Notes under the pieces: model-generated
Seen by the model: the letters and a program-made list of their open reading frames with translations, nothing else
Database searches by the model: none
What the model was told of the DNA's origin: nothing
In this document: positions 19,222-29,300 of the stretch, in pieces
How positions within the stretch are numbered: the first letter of the stretch is position 1
Layout of the letters: every line of letters starts with the position of its first letter
DNA from: Paracidovorax cattleyae
GTDB taxonomy: Bacteria; Pseudomonadota; Gammaproteobacteria; Burkholderiales; Burkholderiaceae_C
NCBI RefSeq assembly: GCF_900104515.1
Contig: NZ_FNJL01000015.1
Location: 62,001 to 126,000 of the forward strand
DNA length: 64,000 nt
Direction of reading: 5' to 3'
Made by a program: the position numbers and the translations under genes

Positions 19222-20550
19222 TCAGAACACCGGCCTGGCCGCAACGGGCGCCAGGGCGTTGGCCAAGTCACGCGCCAGGGGCCCGACTTCCGGACCCGCG
19301 AGATCACCCAGGCTGATGCGCACCGCCGGGCCGCTGGCGATGCGGAAAGGCGCCCCCGCCTGCGCTGCCCAGCCCCGGGCTGCCAGCGAGGACAGCACGG
19401 CGCCTTCGTCACGTACCGGAATCCACAGATGCAGTCCCTCGCCGGCCATGGCCCCGGTGGCCACCGGATCTGCCGGCTGCGATCGGAGGGCGAACTCCAT
19501 TGCCTGCCGCCGCCGCCCATAGGCCTGGGCTGCCCGGGCGAGCTGGCCTGAGTGCCGGGCATCCCGCCAGAGCCGGGCAGCCAGTGCCTGGAGCAGCCGG
19601 CTGACCCATCGCGCACCTGCGCCCTGCTGGGCACGCATGGCATCGATGAGCCCCGGTGTGCCGGCCGCGAGCGCCACGCGCACGTCCGGACCGAGGATCT
19701 TGCCCACGGAGAGGACGTAGAGCCAGAGCGGGGGCAGTGCGGCCGCCGGGGCCAGCGGCTCCTGGCTGAGCGGCCCCCAGTGGTCGTCCAGGATGCACAG
19801 CAGGTGGGGGCGACCATGCAGGAGGCGGCGCAGGGCCTTCCACCGCGGCTCGGAGATCGCACAGCCCGTGGGATTGTGGGCGCGGGGCGTGAGCACCAGC
19901 GCGGCGCAGCCGTCCAGGCATTCGGAAGACGGCACCTGGACGCCCTGCGCGTCCACCGGCAGGGGTACAGCCTTCAGCCGCAGCGCATGCAGCAGCGCGG
20001 CCATCGGGGGCCAGCAGGGATCTTCGACCGCGACGCGATCGCCAGGGCGCGCATGGTGGCGCAATGCGGCTTCCACGGCATCCAGCGTGCCCGAAAACAC
20101 GCCCGTGGCCTCGTGGGGCAACCCCTGGCTGTCCAGCCACTCCAGCGCCACTTCGCGCCAGAGGGGAACCTCGGCGGACCCGTCGTAGACGGGGCCTGCA
20201 TCCCGCTGCACACCCTGCCAGCCGTCGGAGGGGAGCCGCGGAAGAAGGGCGAGATCCCCATGGCCACCGGCGAGATCACGCAGGCCGGTGGGCAGCGCCA
20301 TCGCCTCGGCCACCGGGGGCCGGGCCGAGGCCACCCGCGTGCCGCGGCGGCCATCGGTCACCAGCCGGCCGGCATCGCGCAGGCGCGCATAGGCGGCGGC
20401 CACGGTGTTCGGATTGACGTCCAGCTGCCGGGCCAGCAGACGCACCGCCGGCAGCGCATCCCCGCACGAAAGCGCTCCGGAGCGCAGATGGGATTCGATG
20501 CTGTCCGCAATTTCCGCTGCCGACGAGCCACCGAAATTCATTGTCTTCAT
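19222..20550 (-). CDS. MocR/PtsJ-type GntR regulator with aminotransferase domain
   Basis: The protein joins an N-terminal winged helix of the GntR family (residues 1-75, with LARQLDVNPNTVAAAYARLRDAGRL in two parts) to a fold-type I PLP domain (about 100-440). The PLP-binding lysine is K284 in SVGKILGPD, and LTPRAHNPTG supplies the usual phosphate/ring contacts. MocR proteins are transcription factors that sense PLP or an amino acid. An array of palindromic half-sites directly at its start codon suggests autoregulation. Start codons at 20550 and 20541 are both possible. No obvious vitamin B6 gene is adjacent, so the target is unknown. Confidence 0.88.
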   Translation of the reverse strand: MKTMNFGGSSAAEIADSIESHLRSGALSCGDALPAVRLLARQLDVNPNTVAAAYARLRDAGRLVTDGRRGTRVASARPPVAEAMALPTGLRDLAGGHGDLALLPRLPSDGWQGVQRDAGPVYDGSAEVPLWREVALEWLDSQGLPHEATGVFSGTLDAVEAALRHHARPGDRVAVEDPCWPPMAALLHALRLKAVPLPVDAQGVQVPSSECLDGCAALVLTPRAHNPTGCAISEPRWKALRRLLHGRPHLLCILDDHWGPLSQEPLAPAAALPPLWLYVLSVGKILGPDVRVALAAGTPGLIDAMRAQQGAGARWVSRLLQALAARLWRDARHSGQLARAAQAYGRRRQAMEFALRSQPADPVATGAMAGEGLHLWIPVRDEGAVLSSLAARGWAAQAGAPFRIASGPAVRISLGDLAGPEVGPLARDLANALAPVAARPVF

Positions 20551-20598
20551 ACATTCATTTTAATGTATTAGTACAAATCCAATTTGTATGGATACATT
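20549..20598. promoter_or_regulatory. Palindromic operator array at the MocR gene start
   Basis: ATACATT (20549-20555) and AATGTAT (20562-20568) form an inverted pair; ATACATT recurs at 20592-20598 as a direct repeat. Between them is a second palindrome, TACAAAT-CCA-ATTTGTA (20572-20588). The AT-rich block stands out in GC-rich surroundings. Direct and inverted repeats at the start of the regulator gene are the usual mode of MocR/GntR binding. Confidence 0.65.
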
Positions 20599-20687
20599 GG
20601 TTTCACACGGCCCCAGGGCGGGATTTGCTTCTCGCATGGCTCAAGGGAAATTTCCCGAACACGCTGCGCGAGATGGTGAAGGGCAAG

Positions 20688-20713
20688 AAAAAAGGCCCCG
20701 GAAAACCGGGGCC
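20688..20713 (-). terminator. Terminator of the SnoaL-like gene
   Basis: GGCCCCGG (20694-20701), loop AAAA, CCGGGGCC (20706-20713); on the minus strand it is followed by TTTTTT. It lies 45 bases past the stop codon. Confidence 0.8.
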
Positions 20714-20758
20714 GTGGCATGGGGGGAGGGAGGGCGGCGCGCAAGAGGCGGCAGATGC

Positions 20759-21169
20759 TCACGCGGGATCGGGGGCGTATTTGTCTCCCACCTGTTCACG
20801 CAGGGGGTGCGTGTCGTAGACGATGTGCATGTCCTGGATTTCGGCGCTGCCTTCGGCAAAGCGAAAGACGTCCACGCAGGTGAAATGGACGATCCGCCCG
20901 TCGTTCAGCGTCCAGTCGTACCGGAAGTAGGCGGCCACGCGCACCAGGCCCGCCTCGGGCTCGGCAGAGACCAGCAGGTCGATCGGAGTGATCACGCTGG
21001 CGGCCGAGGATGCTGCGAGCTTCATGAAGAATTCGCGGGCCCGCATGGTCCCCAGGAACGGCGAGTGCACGAGGCCTTCGCTTTCGAAGCAGGCGATCAG
21101 GCCTTCGGTGTCACCCGCATGCAGGCGGGAGAGGTAGGTTTTCACGGTGGCGAGCTGGAGCTGGGTCAT
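20759..21169 (-). CDS. SnoaL-like (nuclear transport factor 2 fold) protein
   Basis: A 136-residue protein with the SnoaL/limonene-epoxide hydrolase-like cone fold pattern: YLSRLHAGDTEGLIACFESEG, then VAAYFRYDWTLNDGRIVHFTCVDVFRF in two parts, and QDMHIVYDTHPLR at the C terminus. Members are small-molecule isomerases, hydrolases or orphan stress proteins; no substrate can be inferred. The ATG at 21167-21169 was chosen because the fold starts there; the 41-residue upstream extension is Pro/Arg-rich and unconvincing. It is divergently placed to a LysR-type regulator gene, which probably controls or controlled it. Confidence 0.75.
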   Translation of the reverse strand: MTQLQLATVKTYLSRLHAGDTEGLIACFESEGLVHSPFLGTMRAREFFMKLAASSAASVITPIDLLVSAEPEAGLVRVAAYFRYDWTLNDGRIVHFTCVDVFRFAEGSAEIQDMHIVYDTHPLREQVGDKYAPDPA

Positions 21170-21285
21170 CGAAGAGCCTTTCCGGGCAGGGAAGCAATGA
21201 ACGAAGGGAAGGGGAAGGGGGAAATGCCCCCGCAGCATCTGCGCCCGCCGCCGCGCAGGCAAGCATTGGCGCAGTGGATACATAA

Positions 21286-22272
21286 ATGGCATCGATGTAT
21301 CTACCCCATCTCGCCTACCTCCGCGCGGTCATCGAACACGGTTCGTTTGCTGCCGCGGCCCGCGTGTGCGGCGTTTCCCAGCCGGCCGTCAGCCACGGCA
21401 TGCGCATGCTGCAGGCCCGGTTCGACGCACCGCTGCTGGTGCGGGAAGGCCGCCGCCGCGTGCCCACGGAGCTGGCGCTGCGGGTGGCCGCGGAATCGCG
21501 CCCGCTGGCCGAGGGCATCGAAGCCCTGGTTCCCGGCGGGCAGGGCCGGCACCCGGCAGCCCCCGGGTGCTGCGCGCCGGCGTGACCCCCCTCGGCCGCT
21601 CTGGTGTGCAGCCCGCTGCTGTATGCGGGCTGGTGCGAAGGCCGGCCGCGGCGCTCGCTCGAACTGGCCTGCGTCGACGAGGGCCGCCTGCTGGCGAGCC
21701 TCCTGGAAGGCACGGTCGATTGGGTCATTGCGCCGCGCCCGCAGGCCTATGCGCGGCGCGGCCATCCGCTGGCTGGCGCACGGTCGCTGAAGGCACTGCG
21801 GGGCGCGGCCTGGGCGCGCGTGGAGCCCAGCGTGAACGGGCCCGTGGACGTACTGGCGGAAGCCCACCGCGTGCGCCGCATGCCGCCGCCGCGCGTGGCC
21901 GTGCACTGCCCGGATTTCGCGAGCATGCTGCGGCTGGTGGCGCAGACCGATCTGCTCGCGGTGGTGCCGCATCCCGCGCTGCTCGGAGCGGAAACCCGCG
22001 CGCTGGTGCCGCTCCTGCTGCAGGAATCCCTGCCGCTGTATGACATGTGGCTGTTCGAGCCGGCACGCCGGCCATCGAAGCTGGCGCCCGGCCTGGTGCG
22101 GCAGTTGCTGGCTCTGGGCGCTGCGCCGCAGGACTCCCTGGGACCATGGGGCAGGGCCGTCCCGAAGGGAGCGCCGGCTGACGCACTGGAGCACACGGCA
22201 GCCGGGCGGCGGCCGCAGATGCGGTGTTTTCAGCCAGGGCTTTACCGTCGCACACCGCCTGTGCTAGCATGA
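21286..22272 (+). pseudogene. LysR-type transcriptional regulator, interrupted by compensating frameshifts
   Basis: The first 99 codons encode a standard LysR helix-turn-helix (AVIEHGSFAAAARVCGVSQPAVS, LLVREGRRRVPTE). The frame then hits TGA at 21583-21585. The effector-binding half continues in the same frame from about 21600 (LVCSPLLYAGW to the stop at 22270-22272). Between the two, frame 2 reads RVLRAGVTPLGRS, the expected start of the LysR effector domain. So one shift near the C5 run at 21560-21564 and the reverse shift near the C6 run at 21586-21591 separate the parts. Either the gene is inactive or the base calls in these runs are wrong. It faces the SnoaL-like gene. Confidence 0.75.
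22241..22270 (+). promoter_or_regulatory. Predicted promoter of the leu leader and leuA
   Basis: -35 TTTACC (22241-22246), 18-base spacer, -10 TAGCAT (22265-22270), each four of six to consensus. Transcription would begin near 22277, some 15 bases before the leader peptide ATG. It overlaps the end of the LysR frame. Confidence 0.45.
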
Positions 22273-22291
22273 ACGCTCAGTCCCGCACACC

Positions 22292-22381
22292 ATGCAACGC
22301 AGCCGCATCCTATCCACCCTAGCTCTAGGCCTAGTGCCTGGCCGGGGTCTGCCTGCGTTTGCCATCCCCGTTGCCCGCTGA
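22292..22381 (+). CDS. leuL: Leucine leader peptide with rare CTA codons
   Basis: A 29-residue open frame (MQRSRILSTLALGLVPGRGL and nine more) starts about 15 bases after a predicted promoter and lies 165 bases before leuA. Codons 7, 10, 12 and 14 are all CTA, the rarest leucine codon in such GC-rich genomes; leuA itself uses CTG and CTC. Stalling at clustered rare Leu codons when charged tRNA-Leu is low is the classical sensor of leu operon attenuation. The peptide should have no other function. Confidence 0.75.
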   Translation: MQRSRILSTLALGLVPGRGLPAFAIPVAR

Positions 22382-22526
22382 TCCGGCCCCCGTGCCGCCA
22401 GTCCGCGCAACACCGACCTTCCCCTGACCCCGGCCCACGAACCAGCCTCCACCCGCGTGGAGGGCTGCAGGGAATGTCGCACCGTCTTTTCCTTTCGTTG
22501 ATTTGATCGCGCCGCCCCGGCGCGAT
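22340..22526 (+). promoter_or_regulatory. Candidate attenuator structures between leuL and leuA
   Basis: GGCCGGGG (22340-22347), just after the CTA codons, is complementary to CCCCGGCC (22428-22435). Downstream are a 10-bp stem with one bulge (CAGCCTCCAC 22443-22452 with GTGGAGGGCTG 22457-22467), then a T-rich stretch (22485-22504), and a 9-bp GC stem (ATCGCGCCG 22506-22514 with CGGCGCGAT 22518-22526) 20 bases before the leuA ATG. The last has only TTT after it, so it may act as a terminator or by masking the ribosome binding site. The exact switch is not resolved. Confidence 0.45.
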
Positions 22527-22546
22527 ACCGTTTCGTGGAGCCCGTC

Positions 22547-24262
22547 ATGATGATCGCCAAGCCCGCCACCAAGTACCAACCCACCGCCATTGCATCCCTG
22601 CCGGACCGCACCTGGCCGTCCCGCTCCATCACGCGGGCGCCGATCTGGCTCTCCACCGACCTGCGCGACGGCAACCAGGCGCTCTTCGAGCCGATGAACG
22701 GCGAGCGCAAGATGCGCCTTTTCGAGGAGCTCGTGCGCATCGGCTTCAAGGAAATCGAAGTGGGCTTTCCGGCCGCGTCGCAGACGGATTTCGATTTCGT
22801 GCGCCGCCTCATCGAGGAAAACCGCATCCCCGAGGACGTGACCCTGATGGTCATGACCCAGTCGCGCGAGGATCTCATCGAACGCACGGTGCAGGCCGTG
22901 CAGGGCGCGCCGCGCGCCATCGTGCACCTCTACAACGCCACGGCCCCCGCATGGCGGCGCATCGTCTTCGGCATGAACGTCTCGCAGGTGATGGCTTTCA
23001 TCGACCACCACGTGTCGTACCTGCGCCGCCTGACCGACGCGCAGCCCGCCACCGCCTGGACGCTGCAGTACTCCCCCGAGACCTTCAGCGCCACGGAACC
23101 CGAGGTGTCGCTGCGCGCCTGCCAGACGGCAATTGCGGCCTGGGGCGCCGGCCCGGGCCGGCCCATCATCATCAACCTGCCGACCACGGTGGAGAACGCT
23201 ACGCCCAACGTGTTCGCGGACCAGATCGAATGGATGCACCGCCACCTCGCGCCACGCGAGCACATCGTGCTTTCCGTGCATCCGCACAATGACCGCGGCA
23301 CGGGCGTGGCCGCCGCCGAGCTGGCGATGATGGCCGGCGCCGACCGCGTGGAAGGCTGCCTCTTCGGCAACGGCGAGCGCTGCGGCAATGTGGACATCGT
23401 GACGCTGGCGCTCAACATGTACACGCAGGGCGTGCATCCGAACCTCGACTTCTCCGACATCACGCACGTGGCGCGCGTGGCCGAGGAATGCACGTCGCTG
23501 CCGGTGCATCCGCGCCATCCCTATGCGGGCGACCTCGTCTTCACCGCGTTCTCGGGCTCGCACCAGGATGCGATCAGGAAGGGCTTCGCGGCCCAGGACC
23601 CGGCGGGTCTCTGGGAAGTGCCCTACCTCCCGATCGATCCGGCGGACCTGGGCCGCACCTACGACAGCGTGATCCGCGTGAACAGCCAGTCGGGCAAGGG
23701 TGGCATCGCTTTCCTGCTGGAGCGCGAGCGCGGCGTGGTGATGCCGCGCCGCCTGCAGGTGGAGTTCAGTGCCGTGGTGCAGCGCGCCACGGACACGAGC
23801 GAGGGTGAGATGGACGGAGATGCGCTGTGGAGCCTGTTCTCGCAGACCTACATCGCGGCGCCGACGCAGGGCACGCCCGGTACGATCACGCTGCACGGAC
23901 AGCGCCTCGAGGAAGACGGCCAGGGCATAGCGCTCGACGTGACCATCAACGGCGTGCGCCAGACGCTGCAGGGGCGCGGCAATGGGCCGATCGATGCGAC
24001 GGTGGATGCGCTCGGCCTGCCGTTGCGCGTGGACCATTACGAGGAACGCGCCACGGGCGCCGGCGCGGGCGCGCAGGCCCTGGCCATCGTCGAGGCCGCG
24101 CTCGAAGGCGTGCCGGGCGCCACCTTCGGCGTCGGGCTGGACCACAGCATCGTCAGTGCATCGGTGCAGGCCGTGGTGGCGGTGGCCAACCGGCTGGTCG
24201 CGCGGCGCAATAGCGCGGCCCAGGCGCCCGCGGCGCGCGAGCCCGCCGGCACCGAAGTCTGA
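22547..24262 (+). CDS. leuA: 2-isopropylmalate synthase, long (LeuA type 2) form
   Basis: The enzyme condenses acetyl-CoA with 2-ketoisovalerate in the first step of leucine synthesis. The 571-residue length and the sequence are those of the LeuA type 2 group. Catalytic-barrel motifs are [15 protein letters not shown] (metal-binding Asp, near 38), [17 protein letters not shown], and [16 protein letters not shown] with the HxH metal ligands (near 245). The C-terminal part (about 440-555) is the leucine-binding allosteric domain. Adjacent ATG codons at 22547 and 22550 and an upstream in-frame GTG at 22535 are possible starts; GTGGAG at 22535 is better read as the ribosome binding site. Regulation by a CTA-rich leader is predicted. 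Confidence 0.95.
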   Translation: MMIAKPATKYQPTAIASLPDRTWPSRSITRAPIWLSTDLRDGNQALFEPMNGERKMRLFEELVRIGFKEIEVGFPAASQTDFDFVRRLIEENRIPEDVTLMVMTQSREDLIERTVQAVQGAPRAIVHLYNATAPAWRRIVFGMNVSQVMAFIDHHVSYLRRLTDAQPATAWTLQYSPETFSATEPEVSLRACQTAIAAWGAGPGRPIIINLPTTVENATPNVFADQIEWMHRHLAPREHIVLSVHPHNDRGTGVAAAELAMMAGADRVEGCLFGNGERCGNVDIVTLALNMYTQGVHPNLDFSDITHVARVAEECTSLPVHPRHPYAGDLVFTAFSGSHQDAIRKGFAAQDPAGLWEVPYLPIDPADLGRTYDSVIRVNSQSGKGGIAFLLERERGVVMPRRLQVEFSAVVQRATDTSEGEMDGDALWSLFSQTYIAAPTQGTPGTITLHGQRLEEDGQGIALDVTINGVRQTLQGRGNGPIDATVDALGLPLRVDHYEERATGAGAGAQALAIVEAALEGVPGATFGVGLDHSIVSASVQAVVAVANRLVARRNSAAQAPAAREPAGTEV

Positions 24263-24344
24263 CGCTCCGGCCCGCGCCACCGTTTCCAGGAGAAAAACCT
24301 TCCGAAACGGTGGCCGGGCCACGCTTGGGTTAATCTGCGGCGCC

Positions 24345-24866
24345 ATGCAGAATGAGCCCAGCCATGCCATCGGGATGTCCGCATCGGGTCCTGCCCGCAG
24401 GACCGTGCTGATCGCCGCCGCGCTGCTGCTGTCCGCGTGCGGCACATCGCCGCACCGCGGCGGGCGCGCAACGGCCCCGGCGTATTCCCGCCTGACACCG
24501 GAACAGTCGAACGATATCGCGATCCATGCGATGGGACTCGTTGGCACGCCGTACCGCTACGGCGGCAATACCCCGGAAGGCGGCTTCGACTGCAGCGGCC
24601 TCATCGGCTATGTGTACCGCAGCCTCGCCGGGGTCGCGCCGCCGCGCACCGTGGCGCAGCTCAGCGATTTCGGCGCGTCCGTGCCGGCCGGTGACGAACG
24701 CACCGGCGACCTGGTCATCTTCGGCTCCGGACGCCCCACGCATGCGGGCATCGTGGTGGAGGGCGGGCGCTTCGTGCATGCGCCTTCCACGGGCGGCACG
24801 GTGCGGCTGGACCGCTTCAGCTCGGGCTACTGGTCGCGGCAGGCCATCGCGTTCCGCAGGCCATGA
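24345..24866 (+). CDS. NlpC/P60 family lipoprotein (peptidoglycan endopeptidase)
   Basis: The 173-residue precursor has a lipoprotein signal ending LLLSACG, so lipidation at the cysteine near residue 33 is expected. The NlpC/P60 domain follows: GTPYRYGGNTPEGGFDCSGLI carries the catalytic cysteine (DCSG), THAGIVVEGGRFVHA holds the catalytic histidine, and a distal polar residue completes the triad. Such enzymes cut peptide cross-links in the cell wall (Spr/MepS-like). A downstream ATG at 24375 (MSAS) would give a signal peptide of more usual length. It lies between leuA and aroG with no overlap. Confidence 0.9.
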   Translation: MQNEPSHAIGMSASGPARRTVLIAAALLLSACGTSPHRGGRATAPAYSRLTPEQSNDIAIHAMGLVGTPYRYGGNTPEGGFDCSGLIGYVYRSLAGVAPPRTVAQLSDFGASVPAGDERTGDLVIFGSGRPTHAGIVVEGGRFVHAPSTGGTVRLDRFSSGYWSRQAIAFRRP

Positions 24867-24918
24867 GGCACGATCTGGAACAAGGTGCATCCGGCCGGGC
24901 GCGCGACAATCGCGGCCC

Positions 24919-26061
24919 ATGAACCGTACCTTTTCCCCGGAAGCCGGCGGCGCCGGCATCGCTTCGCACGTCCCCCACGCAACGCCGCAGCCCGGCACGC
25001 ACGACACCACCCGCATCGACGACACGCGCATCAAGGCGGTGCGGCCGCTGATCACGCCCGCGCTGCTGCAGGAGTGGCTGCCCGCTTCGGACGATGCCCA
25101 GGCCCTGGTGGAATCCAGCCGCGCCGCGCTTTCGCGGGTGCTGCACGGCGAGGACGACCGGCTCGTCGTCGTGGTGGGGCCGTGCTCCATCCACGACCAT
25201 GGCCAGGCCATGGAATACGCGAAGGCGCTCAAGGCACAGGCCGACCGGCTGTCCGCGGAACTGGTGGTGGTGATGCGGGTGTATTTCGAGAAGCCCCGCA
25301 CCACGGTGGGCTGGAAGGGCTACATCAATGATCCGCACCTGGATGGCAGCTTCGCGATCAACGAAGGCCTGGAAATGGCGCGCAAGCTGCTGCTGGACGT
25401 GCTGGCGCTCGGCCTGCCCGTGGGGACGGAATTCCTCGACCTGCTCTCGCCGCAGTTCATCAGCGACCTGGTGAGCTGGGGCGCGATCGGCGCGCGCACT
25501 ACGGAAAGCCAGAGCCACCGCCAGCTGGCCAGCGGCCTGTCCTGCCCCGTGGGGTTCAAGAACGGCACCGACGGCGGGGTGAAGGTGGCCTCCGACGCCA
25601 TCCTCGCCGCGCAGGCGCCGCATGCCTTCATGGGCATGACCAAGATGGGGCAGGCCGCCATTTTCGAGACGCGCGGCAACCGGGACTGCCATGTGATCCT
25701 GCGCGGCGGCCGCCAGCCGAACTACGGGGCGGCCGACGTGGACGCAGCCTGCGCCCTGCTGCGCGGCGCGGGACTGCGCGAGCAGGTGATGATCGATGTC
25801 TCGCACGCCAACAGCAGCAAGCAGCACCGCCGCCAGATCGAGGTCGCGGCCGACGTGGCGGCGCAGGTCGCGGCCGGCGATGGCCGCATCACCGGCGTAA
25901 TGATCGAAAGCCACCTGCGGGAAGGCCGCCAGGACATCGTGCCAGGGCAGCCCCTGGAGGCCGGCGTGTCGGTGACGGATGCCTGCATCGGCTTCGACCA
26001 GACGGTGCCGGTGATCGAAGGCCTCGCGGCCGCCGTGCGGTCGCGCCGCAGTCACCGCTGA
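24919..26061 (+). CDS. aroG: 3-deoxy-7-phosphoheptulonate synthase, class I
   Basis: DAHP synthase joins phosphoenolpyruvate and erythrose 4-phosphate, the entry to the shikimate pathway. The 380-residue protein is of the AroG/AroF/AroH type: VVGPCSIHDHGQAMEYA (near 79), EKPRTTVGWKGYINDP, KNGTDGGVKVA, FMGMTKMGQAA and DVSHANSSKQH, which includes metal and PEP ligands. About 35 residues at the N terminus are an extension before the conserved IDDTRIKAVRPL. This region normally forms the feedback site for Phe or Tyr; which one is not clear from the sequence. Confidence 0.95.
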   Translation: MNRTFSPEAGGAGIASHVPHATPQPGTHDTTRIDDTRIKAVRPLITPALLQEWLPASDDAQALVESSRAALSRVLHGEDDRLVVVVGPCSIHDHGQAMEYAKALKAQADRLSAELVVVMRVYFEKPRTTVGWKGYINDPHLDGSFAINEGLEMARKLLLDVLALGLPVGTEFLDLLSPQFISDLVSWGAIGARTTESQSHRQLASGLSCPVGFKNGTDGGVKVASDAILAAQAPHAFMGMTKMGQAAIFETRGNRDCHVILRGGRQPNYGAADVDAACALLRGAGLREQVMIDVSHANSSKQHRRQIEVAADVAAQVAAGDGRITGVMIESHLREGRQDIVPGQPLEAGVSVTDACIGFDQTVPVIEGLAAAVRSRRSHR

Positions 26062-26324
26062 TCCGCTGCCGGCGTGCGCCGCCCCAGGGCGCGGCTGTTG
26101 TTTTCTGCACGGATCGGCCACGCCCGGCCGGCATCCGGACAGGTGCCAGGGTGTAGCATTCGGAAACATGCAGGCTGGGGCGTCTGCCGCTCCGGCGGGC
26201 GGACCCGGTGATGCCACTCCATCCAACCCCACCAAGCCCACGCCATGCAGGTGCAGCCGCTCCCGCTTCCGATGCCGCACATTCCAGAGCGCCGGGCTCC
26301 CCCTCGTTTCCAGGAACGCTGACC

Positions 26325-29300
26325 ATGGTTGCGCGCACGGACCCGGACCGCCGGCGCCTGGACGCATTGCACGCGTGCGCCATTCTCGAGACGCCGGCCG
26401 AAGACACCTTCGATCAGCTCGCGCGCCTGGCCGCCCATCTGTGCGGCGCGTCCATCGCCGCCATCGGCTTCGTGGGAATGGACCGCGAATGGTTCAAGTC
26501 CAGCGCGGGCATGGAACTCGGCACACTGCAGAATCTGGCGGGCGCCCATGTCCTGTGCAGGCTCGCGCTCGGAGGCCGGTTCGTGCAGGTGGAGGATGCA
26601 TCGGACGATCCGGTACTGCGCAGCCATCCGCTGGTGCGGGGGCCTTCGCGCATGCGCATGGCCGCGTGCATGCCGATCAAGACCACCGACGGGCTGACGC
26701 TGGGCGCGGTCGTGCTCCTGGACGCGGCGCGGCGGACCCTGGAAGAGTGCCATCGGGACGCACTGGTCGCGATTGCGAGCCAGGCGATGGCACTGCTGGA
26801 GTTGCGCCGCCAGCGCCGCGGCATGGCGCAGCGCGCACAGGAACGGGCTTTGTCCGAAGAGCGTTTCCACCTCGTGGCACGGGCCACCGCCGACGCGATC
26901 TGGGACTGGAACCTCACCGATGATTCGATGTGGTGGAACGAAGGGATGGAAGTCCTCTTCGGCGTCCCGCTGCACACGTTGCCGCACGACAGCACGTCCT
27001 GGACGCAGCGGCTGCATCCGGAAGACAGCGACCGCGTGCTCGAGAGCATCCATGCCGCCATCGAAGGCGATGCCCTGCACTGGATGGACGAGTACCGCTT
27101 CCGGCGCCAGGACGGCACCTATGCATGGATCCGGGACCGAGGCTTCGTGATCCGCGACGCCCAGGGGCAGGGTCTGCGCATGGTCGGCGGAATGACCGAC
27201 ATCAGCGCCCAGAAGCAGAGCGCCCTGCAGGCCCAGCGCGATGCCGGCGCGCATGCGGAACTGGTGCGCGTGCAGCAGCGCATGAGCGCGCTCGACCTGC
27301 CCATGGAAGAAGTCCTGCTGCTGGCGGCCCGCACCGCGATGGACCTGGCGGACGGGCAGGGCGCCATGGTCGTGCTGCGCGAGGGCGACCGGCTGCGCGT
27401 ACGCGCCAGCACCGGTCCGCGTGCAGCACCGCTGGACGAATCCCGGCCGATGCTCGGGTACATGCTCTGGCAGCACCTGGAGGCAGAGCAGACGGTGCTG
27501 CACAGCGACGGTTCGCAGCAGCATGCACTGTTCGCCACCGACGAGGGCCAGCACGGCCTGCTGTCGTTCATCGCCGCGCCGCTGCGCGCCGGGGACACGG
27601 TGCTCGGCATGCTCAAGGTGAACGCCGATCCGGTGTTCACCTTCTCCCAGCGCCAGGTGGCCTATGTGCAGATCCTCGCCGAATCGCTGGGCGCCGTGCT
27701 GCAGCTGCGCAGCTACGCCGCGCAGTTGAGCGCCTCCGAACTGCAGTACCGATTGCTCTTCGACGCGCATCCGCAGCCGATGTGGGTCTATGAACGCGGC
27801 AGCCTGCGCATTCTCGCGGTGAACCGCGCGATGGTGCGCCATTACGGATACACGGAAACCGAACTGCTACGCATGACGACCGCCCAGCTCTGGCTCGAGG
27901 AAGAACGCTCGCAGCGGGAGATCGAGGCCCGCGCCCTGCTGCCCGGCGTGCGGCGCGATGCAGTGCACCGCCGCCACCGCAAGAAGGATGGCGCGCACAT
28001 CGACATGGAGGTGTACGCGGGCGACATCACCTTCAACGGACGGGCCGCGCGCCAGGTGCTCGCCACGGACGTGACGCAGCGCATGCGCGTGGAGCGCGAG
28101 CTGGCGCGCGTAGGCACCGTTCAGCGGCTGCTGAGCGCGTGCAACGAAGCCCTGGTGCGTGCCACGGGAGAGACGGCCCTGCTGTCCGAGGTGTGCCGCA
28201 TCGCCCGGGAAGTGGGCGGCTACCGCAGCGCCTGGGTGGGCATGGTGCGCCACTGGAACGGCACCGAACGCCAGAGCATCGAGCCCGTGGCCTGGTCCGG
28301 ACTGACGACGGTGGGCGTGGAAACCCTGCGCCCGACCGGCACGCCCGATGCGCCCTGGCCCCCCCACAGCCCCGGGCCGTCGGGCGAGGCGCTGCGCAGC
28401 GGGCGGCCGGTCATCGTCCGCGACCTGCGGCACGCACCGGACGCCGACCTGTGGGCCCAGCCGCTGCGGCAGCTCGGACTGCCCGCGGTCATCAGCCTGC
28501 CGCTGCGCGATGCCGAGCAGGTCTTCGGCCTGCTCACGCTTTATCCGGAAGAGGTGCTGGAAACCGGCGCGGAGGAAACCGAGCTGCTCCAGCAACTCGC
28601 CAACGACATCGCCTTCGGCCTGGGCAGCCTGCGCACGCGCCAGGACCAGCAGCGCCTGCAGGCGGTGGTGCTCAAGGCCGCGGCCGCCGTGTCGGCAAGC
28701 ACCGGGACGCAGTTCTTCAGGCAGCTGGCCAGCCACATGTGCGACGCCCTGGGCGCCCAGGGCGGCTGCGTCACCCGGCTGCTGCCGCAGCCCGGGGGAC
28801 GGTTGCCGCGCGCAGTGACGCTGTCGCGGGTGGAAGAAGGGGTGGTCCAGCCGAATGCCGAATACACCCTGGAAGGCACGCCCAGCCTGCGGCTGGTGAA
28901 CGAGACCGAATGCGTGATCCCCGAGGGCATCTCGGAACTCTATCCGGACTCGCCGGTGGCACGGCTCGGAGCCCAGGCCTACGTCGGCCTGCAGTTGCGC
29001 AGCGCGGAAGGGCAGCCCATCGGCTTCGTCTTCGTCGCCTTCCGCGAGCCGCTGCAGCAGCCGGGCATGGTGATCTCCACGCTGCGCATCTTCGCTGCGC
29101 GGGCGGCAGCGGAGATGGCGCGCCAGGCATCGGACGCGCACATCCGCCGGCAGGCATCGCTGCTGGACAAGGCGCGCGACGCCATCATCGTGCGCGACCT
29201 GGACCACCGCATCACGTTCTGGAACGAAGGCGCCGAGCGCCTCTATGGCTGGACGCGCGAGGAGGCGGTCGGCCAGTCCATCGCCATGCTGCTCTACCAG

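Noticed and set aside
22331-24547. A 738-codon frame antisense to leuA
   Set aside because: Same artefact: Arg/His-rich translation without any domain, opposite a well-defined enzyme.
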